Below, in pieces: positions 16,273 through 25,297 of a stretch of 64,000 nucleotides of DNA (position 1 is its first letter; each line of letters starts with the position of its first letter). The notes under the pieces were generated by a model. It was not told where the DNA came from and made no database searches. It worked only from the letters and a program-made list of their open reading frames with translations. The DNA is taken from positions 620,001-684,000 of the forward strand of contig NZ_JAUSST010000001.1 of assembly GCF_030812415.1 (NCBI RefSeq), in the 5' to 3' direction. The DNA comes from Paenibacillus harenae. Its GTDB lineage: Bacteria > Bacillota > Bacilli > Paenibacillales > Paenibacillaceae. The translations under genes and the position numbers were made by a program.

Positions 16273-16662
16273 TTAAGCAGCCTCTACAATCAACTTCGCT
16301 TCCATCGTTGTATGGCCTTGTCCGCAAGGAATGGAGCAATAAATTCTATATTCGCCCGGCTCGGTAAATTCAAGGTCCGTTTCCGGATGATCATTGTCGA
16401 GCTCTACTTGCAGCTCATCGATATGAACGCCGTGAATGCCGCTCTTATTCTCAAGCTTCAGCTTCACTTTGTCGCCGACCTTCACCGTGTACGTATCTTG
16501 GTCGAAAGTAAAGTCGTTCGATGCAACGACCTTCATCAGAGAAACGCCCTCCGGCAATCCGGCAGCCTCGTCAACCGGCTTAGCGGGCAATCCGAATGTG
16601 AGCATATAAACGCCCAGCAACGACGCCGCTGTAAAAAGTACGAACATAATCCATTTGTGCAT
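16273..16662 (-). CDS. Membrane-anchored cupredoxin with a CuA-type site
   Basis: 129 residues from the ATG at 16662 (AAGGGGAGC upstream). One N-terminal helix (IMFVLFTAASLLGVYMLTFG) anchors an external cupredoxin domain. The C-terminal motif CSIPCGQGHTTM is C-x3-C-x3-H-x2-M, and HGVHIDE supplies a further His, so all five side-chain ligands of a binuclear CuA centre seem present, as in cytochrome c oxidase subunit II and N2O reductase. There are no oxidase genes nearby. It may shuttle electrons or handle copper. Confidence 0.85.
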   Translation of the reverse strand: MHKWIMFVLFTAASLLGVYMLTFGLPAKPVDEAAGLPEGVSLMKVVASNDFTFDQDTYTVKVGDKVKLKLENKSGIHGVHIDELQVELDNDHPETDLEFTEPGEYRIYCSIPCGQGHTTMEAKLIVEAA

Positions 16663-16797
16663 TGCTACGTGCTCCCCTTTGCGATCATAATGTCTACCTC
16701 TTATATTACATAACATCGTCCGAAGTTCTCAACCTTAAACTGAGCAAAGAGGAAAAGTTTTTTTGTTTTTTTGACAAAACCATGAACAATTCGCAAA

Positions 16798-17199
16798 TTA
16801 ACGTGACAAATACTGTTTAAGTACTCTTTCGGACTCGGCCTTAACGAAGCCCCACAGCATGAAGAAGCGGTGGTGATACCCTCGGCACATGTATTGCGCG
16901 CTTAAGCCGTCGGCCTCTTGCTTCTCTTCATACACTTTAATGCCGATTTCGCGGAATTGCCGCCTAATGGCCGACAGATCGAGAAGCACTCGATCCTGTA
17001 CCCCGCGCAGCATCGATTCATATAACCTTGGAAGCTTGATCGAGGCCGTCCCGATCACCCGTATGTCATGGTCCAAGATACGCATTACGATGCCGAGCAG
17101 CTCGTATCGCTTCACCAGCTCAAGCTCCTCATCGGTTTGCACGGGAGGATGCGAAGCCGCATTCACCCCGGTGCGTCCCTCTTCCTTGCTTACGGCCAT
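16798..17199 (-). CDS. Conserved hypothetical protein, unknown
   Basis: 133 residues from the ATG at 17199, picked because AAGGAGG lies seven bases upstream. The body is helical: ELELVKRYELLGIVMRILDH, SIKLPRLYESMLRGVQDRVL and a tail YHHRFFMLWGFVKAESERVL. No membrane segment or known motif is visible. It lies upstream of the holin-like gene in the opposite order of a possible operon. I do not recognise the family. Confidence 0.7.
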   Translation of the reverse strand: MAVSKEEGRTGVNAASHPPVQTDEELELVKRYELLGIVMRILDHDIRVIGTASIKLPRLYESMLRGVQDRVLLDLSAIRRQFREIGIKVYEEKQEADGLSAQYMCRGYHHRFFMLWGFVKAESERVLKQYLSR

Positions 17200-17326
17200 G
17201 GCCTTTCCTCCTTGCACATCCGACACCGCCCCCATAAGAACACCTGTTCTTATTATATCCAATGACAGCTTGTTCATGCAATAGAGAAAAAACTTCCTGC
17301 TCCATATACCTTCCACGCATACGCGC

Positions 17327-17719
17327 TCATTTTTTCCGTTTAAGCACCTCGATCATTTCGCGCAGCCGGTCCGGCATCGGCAGTCCGATCCGCCCATAGT
17401 TTTCCGTAATGGATATAAGCTCGTTTGCTATATAAAAGTAGATCGCCGCGCCCATCGTCACATTGTTCAGTTCCATTAAGATATCGATGCGGTGCGCAAG
17501 CAATATAACGAGCAGCATTAATCCTTTGCGGGCAAGCCCCCAAGCGCCGAAGGCGCTGTTCAGCCCTCTTCCTTCTTTAATCGATGCCGCTACGCCGGTA
17601 ACATAATCAATCCCCATGGCAACTACTAATAAAGTAAGCGATTCAATCCATGAGCCAAAAGCAAAGGTAAGGATCGAACCCAGTATTCCGCAAATCGAGC
17701 ATAGTAAGACTAACGGCAT
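17327..17719 (-). CDS. Phage-holin-family (toxin secretion/lysis) membrane protein
   Basis: 130 residues with three to four helices. LTLLVVAMGIDYVTGVAASI and the later GLARKGLMLLVILLAHRID follow the PF05105 holin family (Cph1/TcdE, also B. subtilis XhlB-like sets). ANELISITENYGRIGLPMPD is also typical. No endolysin or phage gene is near, so it is probably a domesticated holin used for protein export or sporulation rather than part of a prophage. Confidence 0.85.
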   Translation of the reverse strand: MPLVLLCSICGILGSILTFAFGSWIESLTLLVVAMGIDYVTGVAASIKEGRGLNSAFGAWGLARKGLMLLVILLAHRIDILMELNNVTMGAAIYFYIANELISITENYGRIGLPMPDRLREMIEVLKRKK

Positions 17720-17874
17720 ATTTTGTCACCCCTCATGCAAATAGATTTGCTATATAATATGCTTCGAGCTTGAAGGTTGTCCGTGACAATAGCAGGCCGA
17801 TCCCTTAATATCTATGAAGCGGGTGCCGTTATTTGGCGTTTAATTGAGAAGGAAATAGGAAAGCGGGGCATAAC

Positions 17875-18897
17875 ATGCAGCTCATAATGAAACTCGCCTT
17901 CAAGCTCGTACGTTTAAACCATTATTTGATTGCCGCGCTTACGCTCGCGCTCGTGGCGATCAGCTCCGCACTCGCTTATTTGATCGAGCCGGAGACGTTC
18001 GGTACGTTGTTCAACGCGATATGGTGGGTAATGACGACGGTCGCGACCGTCGGATATGGCGATTATTTTCCGAAGACGGTACCGGGCAAAGTGCTTGCGA
18101 TGTTTCTATACGTGTTCGGCATCGGACTGCTGAGCTTGCTAATCGGCAAAATCATCGATTCGATCGCCAGTTTTCACAAAAGAAGGGAGAGCGGCAAATT
18201 GAAGGTGCAGGAGAGCAATCATATTCTCGTTATTAATTGGAGTAAAAAAGCGCAGCTGGCCGTCGAAGAGCTGCTTAGCTCCGAGCCTGGCATACATATC
18301 GTAATTATCGACGACGGCGATAAGCATCCTTACGATCGGCCGAACGTGCAGTTCGTCAGCGGCGACCCGACCTCGATCGAAGTGCTGGCAATGGCCAATA
18401 TCCATGCCGCACGGTCCGCTATTATTTTCGCGGATCCGCGCATCGATGACGCATCGCTGGTGGACGGCAAGTCCCTGCTGATCGTCTCCAGCATCGAGCA
18501 GGCCGCGCCGGCCGTTCATACGACGGTCGAAATCGTGATCGAGAAGCATATTCTCAACTTCCGTCACGTACAAGTAAATGATTTTATATTATCGCATGAT
18601 GCCGTTTCGAGGCTGGCCGTCCGTTCCGCTCTGAAGGAAGGCAGCGTCGATCTGTTCACGCAATTGCTCAGCAAACAGTTCGGCGAGGATGTTTTCGACA
18701 TTACGCCCGATCCTGCCTGGCTAACGTACGGCGACGCATTCGCTGCGCTTCTGCGCCAAGGGGCGACGTTAATTGCCGACAGAACGGATATGAGCATCAA
18801 CCGCAAGCTGGATATGAAGATTCCTGCCGAAGCCCGCTTGTTCGTCATTTCCAATGAAGATACGATCCACAAGATCCGATCCGAAAGGCGGTACTAA
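17875..18897 (+). CDS. Two-helix potassium channel with cytosolic TrkA-N/RCK domain
   Basis: 340 residues. Helices at about 16-35 and 81-102 flank the selectivity filter TVATVGYGDYF. The cytosolic part starts NHILVINWSKKAQLAVEELL, a Rossmann-like RCK domain in which the usual GxGxxG is altered to NWSKKA, so nucleotide binding may be weak. It resembles YugO/MthK-type channels. It opens a five-gene plus-strand cluster (channel, unknown, lipoprotein, amidoligase, DUF350), the company known for envelope-stress loci. GGAAAGCGGGG lies upstream of the ATG. Confidence 0.92.
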   Translation: MQLIMKLAFKLVRLNHYLIAALTLALVAISSALAYLIEPETFGTLFNAIWWVMTTVATVGYGDYFPKTVPGKVLAMFLYVFGIGLLSLLIGKIIDSIASFHKRRESGKLKVQESNHILVINWSKKAQLAVEELLSSEPGIHIVIIDDGDKHPYDRPNVQFVSGDPTSIEVLAMANIHAARSAIIFADPRIDDASLVDGKSLLIVSSIEQAAPAVHTTVEIVIEKHILNFRHVQVNDFILSHDAVSRLAVRSALKEGSVDLFTQLLSKQFGEDVFDITPDPAWLTYGDAFAALLRQGATLIADRTDMSINRKLDMKIPAEARLFVISNEDTIHKIRSERRY

Positions 18898-18900
18898 TTT

Positions 18901-19383
18901 ATGTCCAGCCCTCTATCTTATGTGGAGTGGTCCGAGTACGAGCAGCGCGTCCTGCGTTCGATTGCCGAAGCAACCGTATCGCAAGGCGAGCTGTTCGTCC
19001 GCAAACTCGTCAACGCTACTGCCGTTCGCAACAGCCTGTACGAGCATACGGCTAACGAATCCGAGGACCGGCAACGTCATCTTATTTATATGAAGCCCTA
19101 CAGCGAATTCGACGATTCCATGTACGGAACGGCGATACGCACCGCTCTCTATGAGAATTGCAGCGTATCTCCCTACTTAGAAGCCGAATTTCTGCTATGG
19201 AACGGATATCGGTTCAATCCATGCGTTCTCGGGATAAGGCCGCCGGCAGGTCCGCTCGATTTCGCCGAGCTGCTGCTCGATCATTATATCGTCTCCGAGC
19301 AGAGCACCTACGAGACCGTGTACACCATTTACGATATGGACCGCAGCAAAATCGTCGTATTTTTGAAAGGAGTCGCTATTTAA
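18901..19383 (+). CDS. Unknown 160-residue protein in the channel-amidoligase operon
   Basis: Starts three bases after the channel stop, so translation is probably coupled. It begins MSSPLSYVEWSEYEQRVLRS. The sequence has mixed helix and strand (YEQRVLRSIAEATVSQGELF, YETVYTIYDMDRSKIVVFLK), no signal peptide and no membrane helix, and looks cytosolic. It takes the place that other small DUF proteins hold in comparable enterobacterial yjf clusters, but I cannot match it to one. Function is unknown. Confidence 0.75.
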   Translation: MSSPLSYVEWSEYEQRVLRSIAEATVSQGELFVRKLVNATAVRNSLYEHTANESEDRQRHLIYMKPYSEFDDSMYGTAIRTALYENCSVSPYLEAEFLLWNGYRFNPCVLGIRPPAGPLDFAELLLDHYIVSEQSTYETVYTIYDMDRSKIVVFLKGVAI

Positions 19384-19689
19384 ATGGAAGACGAGCTCGA
19401 AATGAAGTTGCATTCGCAGGGCAGTGACGCGACGCGTCCGGCGAAATGGCGGTCGAATAGCCAGAAAGCGCTTGCCTTTGCCTTAATGCTTACCGTTCCA
19501 ATCGCGTTAAGCGGATGCAATACGGCAAGCAACAACGATTGCGAGGATTACGACAATAACAATTATTGCGACGACGACGGCTCCCACATTATAAGCAGCG
19601 GCAAAAAAGTGAAAAAATCGTCCAGCATCAAGTCCAGTTCCAGCTCCTCCAAAGGCTTCGGCAGCTCCGGCTTCGGCAGCGGAGGTTAG
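19384..19689 (+). CDS. Small lipoprotein-like protein with Asp/Asn core and Gly-rich C-terminus
   Basis: 101 residues, starting at the base after the previous stop. A basic N-region of about 28 residues, a hydrophobic stretch ALAFALMLTVPIALSGC and a lipobox LSGC indicate lipid attachment at Cys44 or thereabouts, although the pre-helix is long. The mature part has an acidic stretch (DCEDYDNNNYCDDDG), then Ser/Lys repeats and ends GFGSSGFGSGG. It resembles the YjfM/DUF1190 lipoproteins found beside GspS-like ligases. The free Gly-Gly end is a possible ligase substrate (inference). Confidence 0.7.
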   Translation: MEDELEMKLHSQGSDATRPAKWRSNSQKALAFALMLTVPIALSGCNTASNNDCEDYDNNNYCDDDGSHIISSGKKVKKSSSIKSSSSSSKGFGSSGFGSGG

Positions 19690-19693
19690 CTCT

Positions 19694-21013
19694 ATGCATC
19701 GAGTCATTCCGCTAAGTCTCACCGCGGCAGAGCTGTTCCAAGGCGAGCTGGCTGATCGTATACCTTATCATATGATGTACGGGAAGCAATACTGCCTGCC
19801 CTCCGTTACCTTGTATGCGCGCGATGAATTCGACGAACTGCAAGCCGCATCTATGCTTGTCGACCGCATCTATTGGAAGGCGCTTCGGTTCGCCCAGCGC
19901 TGCTTGCCGGACGACTTCCTGACGAAGCAGCTCGGCATCCATCCTTCCTTGGTAGATACGGCCCGAATAGAGACTCCAGCACACGGCCTCTCCAGACAAG
20001 ACTGGATCATAGGCGCTGAAGGCATGAAATGTATCGAGAATAACACGGATACGCCGACCGGCGTGCCCGAAGCCGCTTATCTGGGCAATATGGTTTCCGG
20101 ACGCTATACCCCTTATCGCTCCGCAACCGCCGGTCTGCGCACGGCAATGCTGGCCGCTTTCGGCAAATTAATCGGCCATTACCGCGAAGCGGGCCTGGAC
20201 GGCATGATCGCTTGCAGCAGTTACGATTGGCATGTCGAGGACAAATGCAATACCGAATATGTGCTCGAAGTCATACGCGAGCTCGGTTATGAAGCGGTTT
20301 ATGTCCCGCTCGATCAGCTTGAGATCATTCCTGGCGACGGCCTGTACGGCAGCGGCAAACGCATCGATATCTTGTACCGGCTGTATCCGCTCGAATATTT
20401 GATCCATGATACCGATGCGGACAGCGGCTTGCCGATCGGCGAAGCGTTGATCGAACTCGTTGCGGAAGGCAAGCTCGGACTAATCAATCCGCCGCAGAGC
20501 GCAATTACGCAGAGCAAAGGGTTTATGGCGCTCATCTGGGCTTTGTATGAGAGAAACGAACTTTCGATCGATGTACTTGGACATCCGTTGTTCGAGAGCG
20601 AAGAGCTGGATGCTATTCGCGCCTACCTGCTTCCTACTTATTTCGAGAAAACGGTCTTCCTTCAGCAGCAAGTGCCATTCGTCGCTAAAGGCTACTGGGG
20701 ACGCGAAGGCAAGGGGACGGCGCTTTACGGCGTAGACGGCATGCTGGAAGTGGATGAGTGGGGCAATCAGGAGGACGCAGAGGAAGCCGAGGAGACAAAG
20801 CAATATTATAGCCGTCAACCGAAGGTATACCAGCAGCGCGTTCCGATGGAGAAGACCGCCGTCCATACGGAAGCCGGATTATACGACGGCTACCTGCTCA
20901 CCGGAGCCTACGTCATAGGCGGACGCTTCGCGGGTCTATTGCCGCGGATCGGCGGCATCATTACCGGCGACATGGCCTACTTCTGCGCCGCCGTCGTACA
21001 GCAGGACGAGTAG
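19694..21013 (+). CDS. Glutathionylspermidine-synthase-like ATP-grasp amidoligase
   Basis: 439 residues. GMKCIENNTDTPTGVPEA, CIENNTDTPTG, YPLEYLIHD, LINPPQSAITQSKGFMALIW and PFVAKGYWGREGKGTALY are shared with the synthetase half of E. coli Gsp and YjfC. That half joins the C-terminal glycine carboxylate of glutathione to an amine using ATP. The peptidase (amidase) half is absent. In this locus glutathione is not the likely substrate (Bacillales use bacillithiol), so a peptide or polyamine on the adjacent lipoprotein, or an envelope molecule, is a better guess. The ATP-binding core reads complete. Confidence 0.88.
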   Translation: MHRVIPLSLTAAELFQGELADRIPYHMMYGKQYCLPSVTLYARDEFDELQAASMLVDRIYWKALRFAQRCLPDDFLTKQLGIHPSLVDTARIETPAHGLSRQDWIIGAEGMKCIENNTDTPTGVPEAAYLGNMVSGRYTPYRSATAGLRTAMLAAFGKLIGHYREAGLDGMIACSSYDWHVEDKCNTEYVLEVIRELGYEAVYVPLDQLEIIPGDGLYGSGKRIDILYRLYPLEYLIHDTDADSGLPIGEALIELVAEGKLGLINPPQSAITQSKGFMALIWALYERNELSIDVLGHPLFESEELDAIRAYLLPTYFEKTVFLQQQVPFVAKGYWGREGKGTALYGVDGMLEVDEWGNQEDAEEAEETKQYYSRQPKVYQQRVPMEKTAVHTEAGLYDGYLLTGAYVIGGRFAGLLPRIGGIITGDMAYFCAAVVQQDE

Positions 21014-21065
21014 GGCGGTATTGGGATTGGATTTCGTTTTACATACCTATTAGGAGGTTTTAACT

Positions 21066-21470
21066 ATGAATGATTTTTTAGAAAACGCGGCTAACGTCGG
21101 CATCGGTCTCGTTATTATTCTCGTTATACTAGTCGTAGGCGCTTTCGTATTCAGCAAGCTGACTCGCTACGACGACGCCAAGGAAATCGACAAAGGCAAC
21201 GAAGCGGCCGGCATGTACATGGGCAGCAAGCTGCTCGGACTCTGCATTATCGTCGGCATGGTGTCGTTCAGCTCCGATTCTTGGGTATCGATGCTTATTT
21301 GGTCAGGGATCGGCATTGTCATCCTTTGCCTCGTCTATGTCCTATTCGACTTCCTGACGCCGCGCTTCAAAGTATGCGATCAGATCGCCCAAGGCAACAT
21401 GGCTGTCGCACAGCTGCTGCGCTCGATCATTATCGGCGTATCGATCGTTATCGGCACGTTCCTCATGTAA
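21066..21470 (+). CDS. DUF350 (YjfL-like) membrane protein
   Basis: 134 residues, four helices. The N-terminal segment NVGIGLVIILVILVVGAFVF and the loop NEAAGMYMGSKLLGLCIIVG, repeated as GNMAVAQLLRSIIIGVSIVI, show the internal duplication of DUF350. TAGGAGG lies ten bases before the ATG. Family members stand next to GspS-like ligases, PspA and channels. It closes the operon. The molecular role is unknown. Confidence 0.9.
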   Translation: MNDFLENAANVGIGLVIILVILVVGAFVFSKLTRYDDAKEIDKGNEAAGMYMGSKLLGLCIIVGMVSFSSDSWVSMLIWSGIGIVILCLVYVLFDFLTPRFKVCDQIAQGNMAVAQLLRSIIIGVSIVIGTFLM

Positions 21471-22007
21471 ATGGTTAGGCAATACTTGGGTTAGAGCAGC
21501 TGGAAATTCTCTTCCGGTGTTTTTCCAGCTTCTCGTTCTCTCCCGCTCCATCCATTCCACACGATTGCTTCAGCATAAGTCGGATAGCCCATCCTATTTC
21601 CCTCCGCCCCCCCTTTACCCGCAATTAGGTCGCATTTTTCATCTTACTCTACTCCACCTTACCGCTCAGGAACTCCATTCAACTGGATTCAAACAACATT
21701 AGTCGGTTTCACCATCCTATTTGCGCCATACGCCCCTATACCTCCCCATAAGCTGAACAATTCAACTTAGATGCCCAACCATCCTTTGCTTCCGTAGTTT
21801 AACTATTTGGCTTTTTCTCCTTGCTTCACTCTCCCCTTAGTTCAGGAACGGTTCAGGGACGATAGAGTACTTTAGATTCGCCGGCAACGGCGCTGGTAAC
21901 GCTCCCCTGACTAGAGGGGATAGTGAAACAAAGCGAAAAAAACTCTATAAGGTTCGCACCGCAACGAATTTGAAAACGAAAGGCCGGAGGGCTTGCCTCC
22001 AACCTGC
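21471..22007. other. 537-base gap without a convincing gene
   Basis: The plus strand is pyrimidine-rich. A weak hairpin at 21498-21530 (AGCTGGAAA with TTTCCAGCT) may end the DUF350 operon. CCCATCCTATTT and ACCATCCTATTT occur 128 bases apart (near 21584 and 21712) with another CCATCCTTT near 21780, so degenerate repeats may fill it. Short reading frames here lack ribosome sites. Confidence 0.5.
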
Positions 22008-22271
22008 TCAACCGACGGTTCTATTCCCCCGGAGCGGCACTAAAGAATTGGCTGTTGTACGAGCGCGCCTGGAAAAACAAAAGGAATCATCGCTGTAATG
22101 GGCGTGATTCCTCTTATGTTTGCTTTGCAGTTTCGTTTGTTTCTCCTTCAGCGTCTCGCTTTGCCTCGTCAACGGATTGACGCCATGCCAGCTGCCTCTG
22201 AGCAGATCGGGCGTTAGGCGTCCTTGCTTCGCCAGCTTCTCTCTGGCCTTTCTCGCTTTGCTCATAGCCAT
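22008..22271 (-). CDS. Short conserved Bacillales-type basic protein, unknown
   Basis: 87 residues. SKARKAREKLAKQGRLTPDL and KHKRNHAHYSDDSFCFSRRA recall the small basic KARKxREKL proteins of Bacillales that end in a short Ser/Phe-Cys-Phe motif. AGGAGG lies 11 bases before the ATG at 22271. The C-terminal 25 residues (TTANSLVPLRGNRTVG) are less like the family. It is basic enough to bind nucleic acid, but no function is known. Confidence 0.65.
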   Translation of the reverse strand: MAMSKARKAREKLAKQGRLTPDLLRGSWHGVNPLTRQSETLKEKQTKLQSKHKRNHAHYSDDSFCFSRRARTTANSLVPLRGNRTVG

Positions 22272-22532
22272 TGTCTCTTTTGCCTCCTAAATATACGAAC
22301 TTCCTACCATTATATGCTTCTGGCGCGTTTTGCGAAAGAGGAGCTTGCGGCCGAACGGTGACGTAATGAATCGAATCCGGATCGAATATATATAATTTCG
22401 AAAAAAAAAGTTCGCGCGGCCATCTATTGCTTGAAACATTTTGTATCAATCCTTCGTTTTAGAGTCTAATCAAGGAATTGGAGCCAATAGGTGGAAACGT
22501 TCGCTGCAGTTATCATAAAGGAGGAATGAGCT

Positions 22533-25286
22533 ATCCGAAAACTATTGTTAGTTCTGTTGTCCGCCATTTTGATGTTTGCCGTATTGCCCGCCGCCGCAAC
22601 AGCGGCATCGGATGATCTCACCACGGAGGAGAAATACCGCTTCCTCGTCAAGGAAGGCATATTCACCGGTTTCCAGGACGGCAGCTCGCAGCTCTATACA
22701 ACCATGACGCGCGAGCAGTTCGCGATCGTGCTGTTCAAGTTGTGGGATCTGACCGAAGATTCTTCCAAAGCCGTTTATACCGACGTTCTCAAAACAAGAT
22801 GGTCCTACGGAGAGGTTCAAGCCATTTCCCGAGCGGGCCTTATGCAAGGCGTAGGCAAAGGAAAATTCAATCCTGCTTCGAATGTTACGGTCGAACAGCT
22901 GGCATCCGTCCTCGTGCGCGGCTATGGCGCTTCGGGCGAAGCATCCAACACCGTATACGGCAGCGTTTCTGCGTGGGCGAAACGCGATGTAGGCGTGGCG
23001 CTGAACAAAGGCTGGATCACGCCGCAATCCGATTACCGTTCGAGCGCGCTTCGCTCGCAGCTCGTGCAGGCCGCATACTCCGTCTACATCGACATGAATC
23101 CGCAGAAAGATCCGGAGCGCGAGAAGCTGGAGGTCTACTCCGTCGTCTCGATATCGAACAACGTCCTGCTCGTCGATCTTCGCAAGTCCGTGAAGGAAGT
23201 TTCCACCGATCAATTCGAGCTGGAAGACGAATACGGCAGAGATGTCCGGATTCAGCGCGCGTCCCTTAGCAATAATGGCACGCTCGTTACCCTAACGACG
23301 GATAAGCAAACGAGCGGCAAGACGTACCGGCTTACCGTAGACGGCAATACATGGAGCTACAAAGTGTACGAGAGCGAGCCTGAACCTCCAAGAGACACGA
23401 CAAAACCTCGCATTACGTCCAGCAAAATCACGAGCGAGGCCAAGATCGAGCTCGTGTTCAGCGAGAAGATTACGGAAAGCTCCGCCGAGAACTGGTCCAA
23501 CTACCGTTTTAACAACGATCTCGACATCGCCGGCATTGACCTGGCCTCCGACGGCAAGAAAGTAACCATCACGACGGAACAGCAGGAATCCGGAAAGGTC
23601 TACACGCTAACGGTCAAAAATATTAAAGACTTGGCCGGAAATACGATGGATACGCGCAGCGATTTATACTTCGGCGCCGTCGTCGATAAGTCCGCCCCTA
23701 CCGTTACCAAGTTCACGCAGCAGGACAATAAAATCGTCATCACGTTCAGCGAAGCGCTCGACAGCGGATCTGCCAATGACGAAGAGAACTACGAGATCGA
23801 CGGCGGACTCGGCAACCCTACCCGGGCGACTTACAATGTAGACGACAAGACCGTAACGCTCACAACGGCCAATCAGACACGAGGCAAAAAATATACGCTC
23901 ACGATCAACGGCGTCAAGGATAAAGCAGGCAATGCCATTGCCTCGAATACGAAGCTCGTATTCGCCGGCCAAGGCAGCTATGAATCGACTCCGGTCAGCC
24001 TGCAATCGATCTATGCCGTAAACGAAAACATGATCGACGTTGATTTCAGCCGTTCGCTCGCCGGCATTTCGTTATCCTCCCTCGACATCGACATCGTAAC
24101 CGATAACGGCAATTCCGTCTCCATGTCCGGCTGGCGTGTCTACACGTCATTGAAAGCAGGCGACGACAGCATCGTCCGCGTTCAATTCGCGACAAGGGAT
24201 AACGGCAATCCTTCCTTGTTCAAGCAAGGTCATGTATACGTGGCGAAAGTAACCGGTCTTCCGGGGCTTGATACGGCGAACGGCGCGAACAGCGCACGCT
24301 TCGCGGGCCTCGACGAGTCGAACAGAGCGCCATATGTGACAAAGGTCGTGCCGGTAAACGCAACGGCGGTTACCGTCTACTTCAGCGAACCGGTCAAGAA
24401 CGTGAGCGCCGACAGCTTCCGCCTGGAGAACGATCGCGACGAAACCGTCAGAATTAACGGCGATCAGTTAAACGATAAGAATCGAATCGTTACGGAAGTA
24501 ACGCTCAATTTGGGCGACAAGCTGGCAAACGGCAAAACGTATCGCATGAGCTTCGTATCCGGCGTAACCGATGCGGCCGGCTGGAACGGGCTCGTTACGA
24601 AGCAAGGAGACTCGCCTTATGTCGTCTCGTTCCAAGGCGTTGACCAGCAGAACGGAGCGCCGACGATTCAAGGCGTTAGCGTGAAGGACCGGTACACGTT
24701 CGAAATTCAGTTCAACGAGCCGGTAACGGGCGCGGACAACGACGTCTACTCGCTTTACAACGAATCGGATCGGACGGATGTTCGCATTACGGATGACGGC
24801 CATGCGGTCTACGTCCTATCCGGCGATCGGCAGAAAGTGACCGTATATCTGAATACGGCAAATGTCAGCCCGCTCCGCCAAGACAAAAGCTATAAGCTGT
24901 CGTACAAGGAGGACAAAGAGGCGATCGCCGACCTGCAAGGCAAGCTTATCGAGAATGACGCAGCCATCCATTTCATCGGTTCGGACCGCGATAACGCAAA
25001 GCCGTACATTACCGCTGTCGACGGCTGGACGACCGGACTGTATATTACGCTGAGCGAGACGGTCAAAGGCAATCCAGCCGGCGCCTTCGAGATCGTGACC
25101 TCAAGCGGCAAGAAGCTAAGCCCAAGCTCAGCGACGCTGCAAGGAAATGTCGTTACGCTTCAGTTGCCTACGACCTCCGTAGGAACGGTCGTGAACGTCA
25201 AGTTCTCCGCCCAAGGCGCGGAGTCGCTGCTCGATCTGAACGGCCAGAAGCCCATCGTAGAGACGATCTTCTACACCGTCCGCTAA
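22533..25286 (+). CDS. SLH-domain surface protein with repeated Ig-like (SbsA-type) domains; unusual start
   Basis: About 917 residues. A signal peptide (RKLLLVLLSAILMFAVLPAA, then ATA) is followed by SLH-like modules (GIFTGFQDGSSQLYTTMTRE, AGLMQGVGKGKFNPASNVTV) that bind pyruvylated wall polymer. Five or more Ig-like domains follow from about residue 285, each with an FSE or VYFSEPV strand and KTYRL/VYTLTV edges. No ATG, GTG or TTG stands at the right distance: AAAGGAGG at 22517-22524 points to ATC at 22533, eight bases on; the first ordinary start is TTG at 22545, 20 bases away and without the Arg-Lys n-region. A hairpin ends the gene. Confidence 0.85.
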   Translation: MRKLLLVLLSAILMFAVLPAAATAASDDLTTEEKYRFLVKEGIFTGFQDGSSQLYTTMTREQFAIVLFKLWDLTEDSSKAVYTDVLKTRWSYGEVQAISRAGLMQGVGKGKFNPASNVTVEQLASVLVRGYGASGEASNTVYGSVSAWAKRDVGVALNKGWITPQSDYRSSALRSQLVQAAYSVYIDMNPQKDPEREKLEVYSVVSISNNVLLVDLRKSVKEVSTDQFELEDEYGRDVRIQRASLSNNGTLVTLTTDKQTSGKTYRLTVDGNTWSYKVYESEPEPPRDTTKPRITSSKITSEAKIELVFSEKITESSAENWSNYRFNNDLDIAGIDLASDGKKVTITTEQQESGKVYTLTVKNIKDLAGNTMDTRSDLYFGAVVDKSAPTVTKFTQQDNKIVITFSEALDSGSANDEENYEIDGGLGNPTRATYNVDDKTVTLTTANQTRGKKYTLTINGVKDKAGNAIASNTKLVFAGQGSYESTPVSLQSIYAVNENMIDVDFSRSLAGISLSSLDIDIVTDNGNSVSMSGWRVYTSLKAGDDSIVRVQFATRDNGNPSLFKQGHVYVAKVTGLPGLDTANGANSARFAGLDESNRAPYVTKVVPVNATAVTVYFSEPVKNVSADSFRLENDRDETVRINGDQLNDKNRIVTEVTLNLGDKLANGKTYRMSFVSGVTDAAGWNGLVTKQGDSPYVVSFQGVDQQNGAPTIQGVSVKDRYTFEIQFNEPVTGADNDVYSLYNESDRTDVRITDDGHAVYVLSGDRQKVTVYLNTANVSPLRQDKSYKLSYKEDKEAIADLQGKLIENDAAIHFIGSDRDNAKPYITAVDGWTTGLYITLSETVKGNPAGAFEIVTSSGKKLSPSSATLQGNVVTLQLPTTSVGTVVNVKFSAQGAESLLDLNGQKPIVETIFYTVR

Positions 25287-25297
25287 CCTAGCAAGCA

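Noticed and set aside
17327..17719. Prophage signalled by the holin gene
   Set aside because: No endolysin, capsid, integrase or attachment repeats are nearby; holin-like genes also occur as chromosomal singletons.
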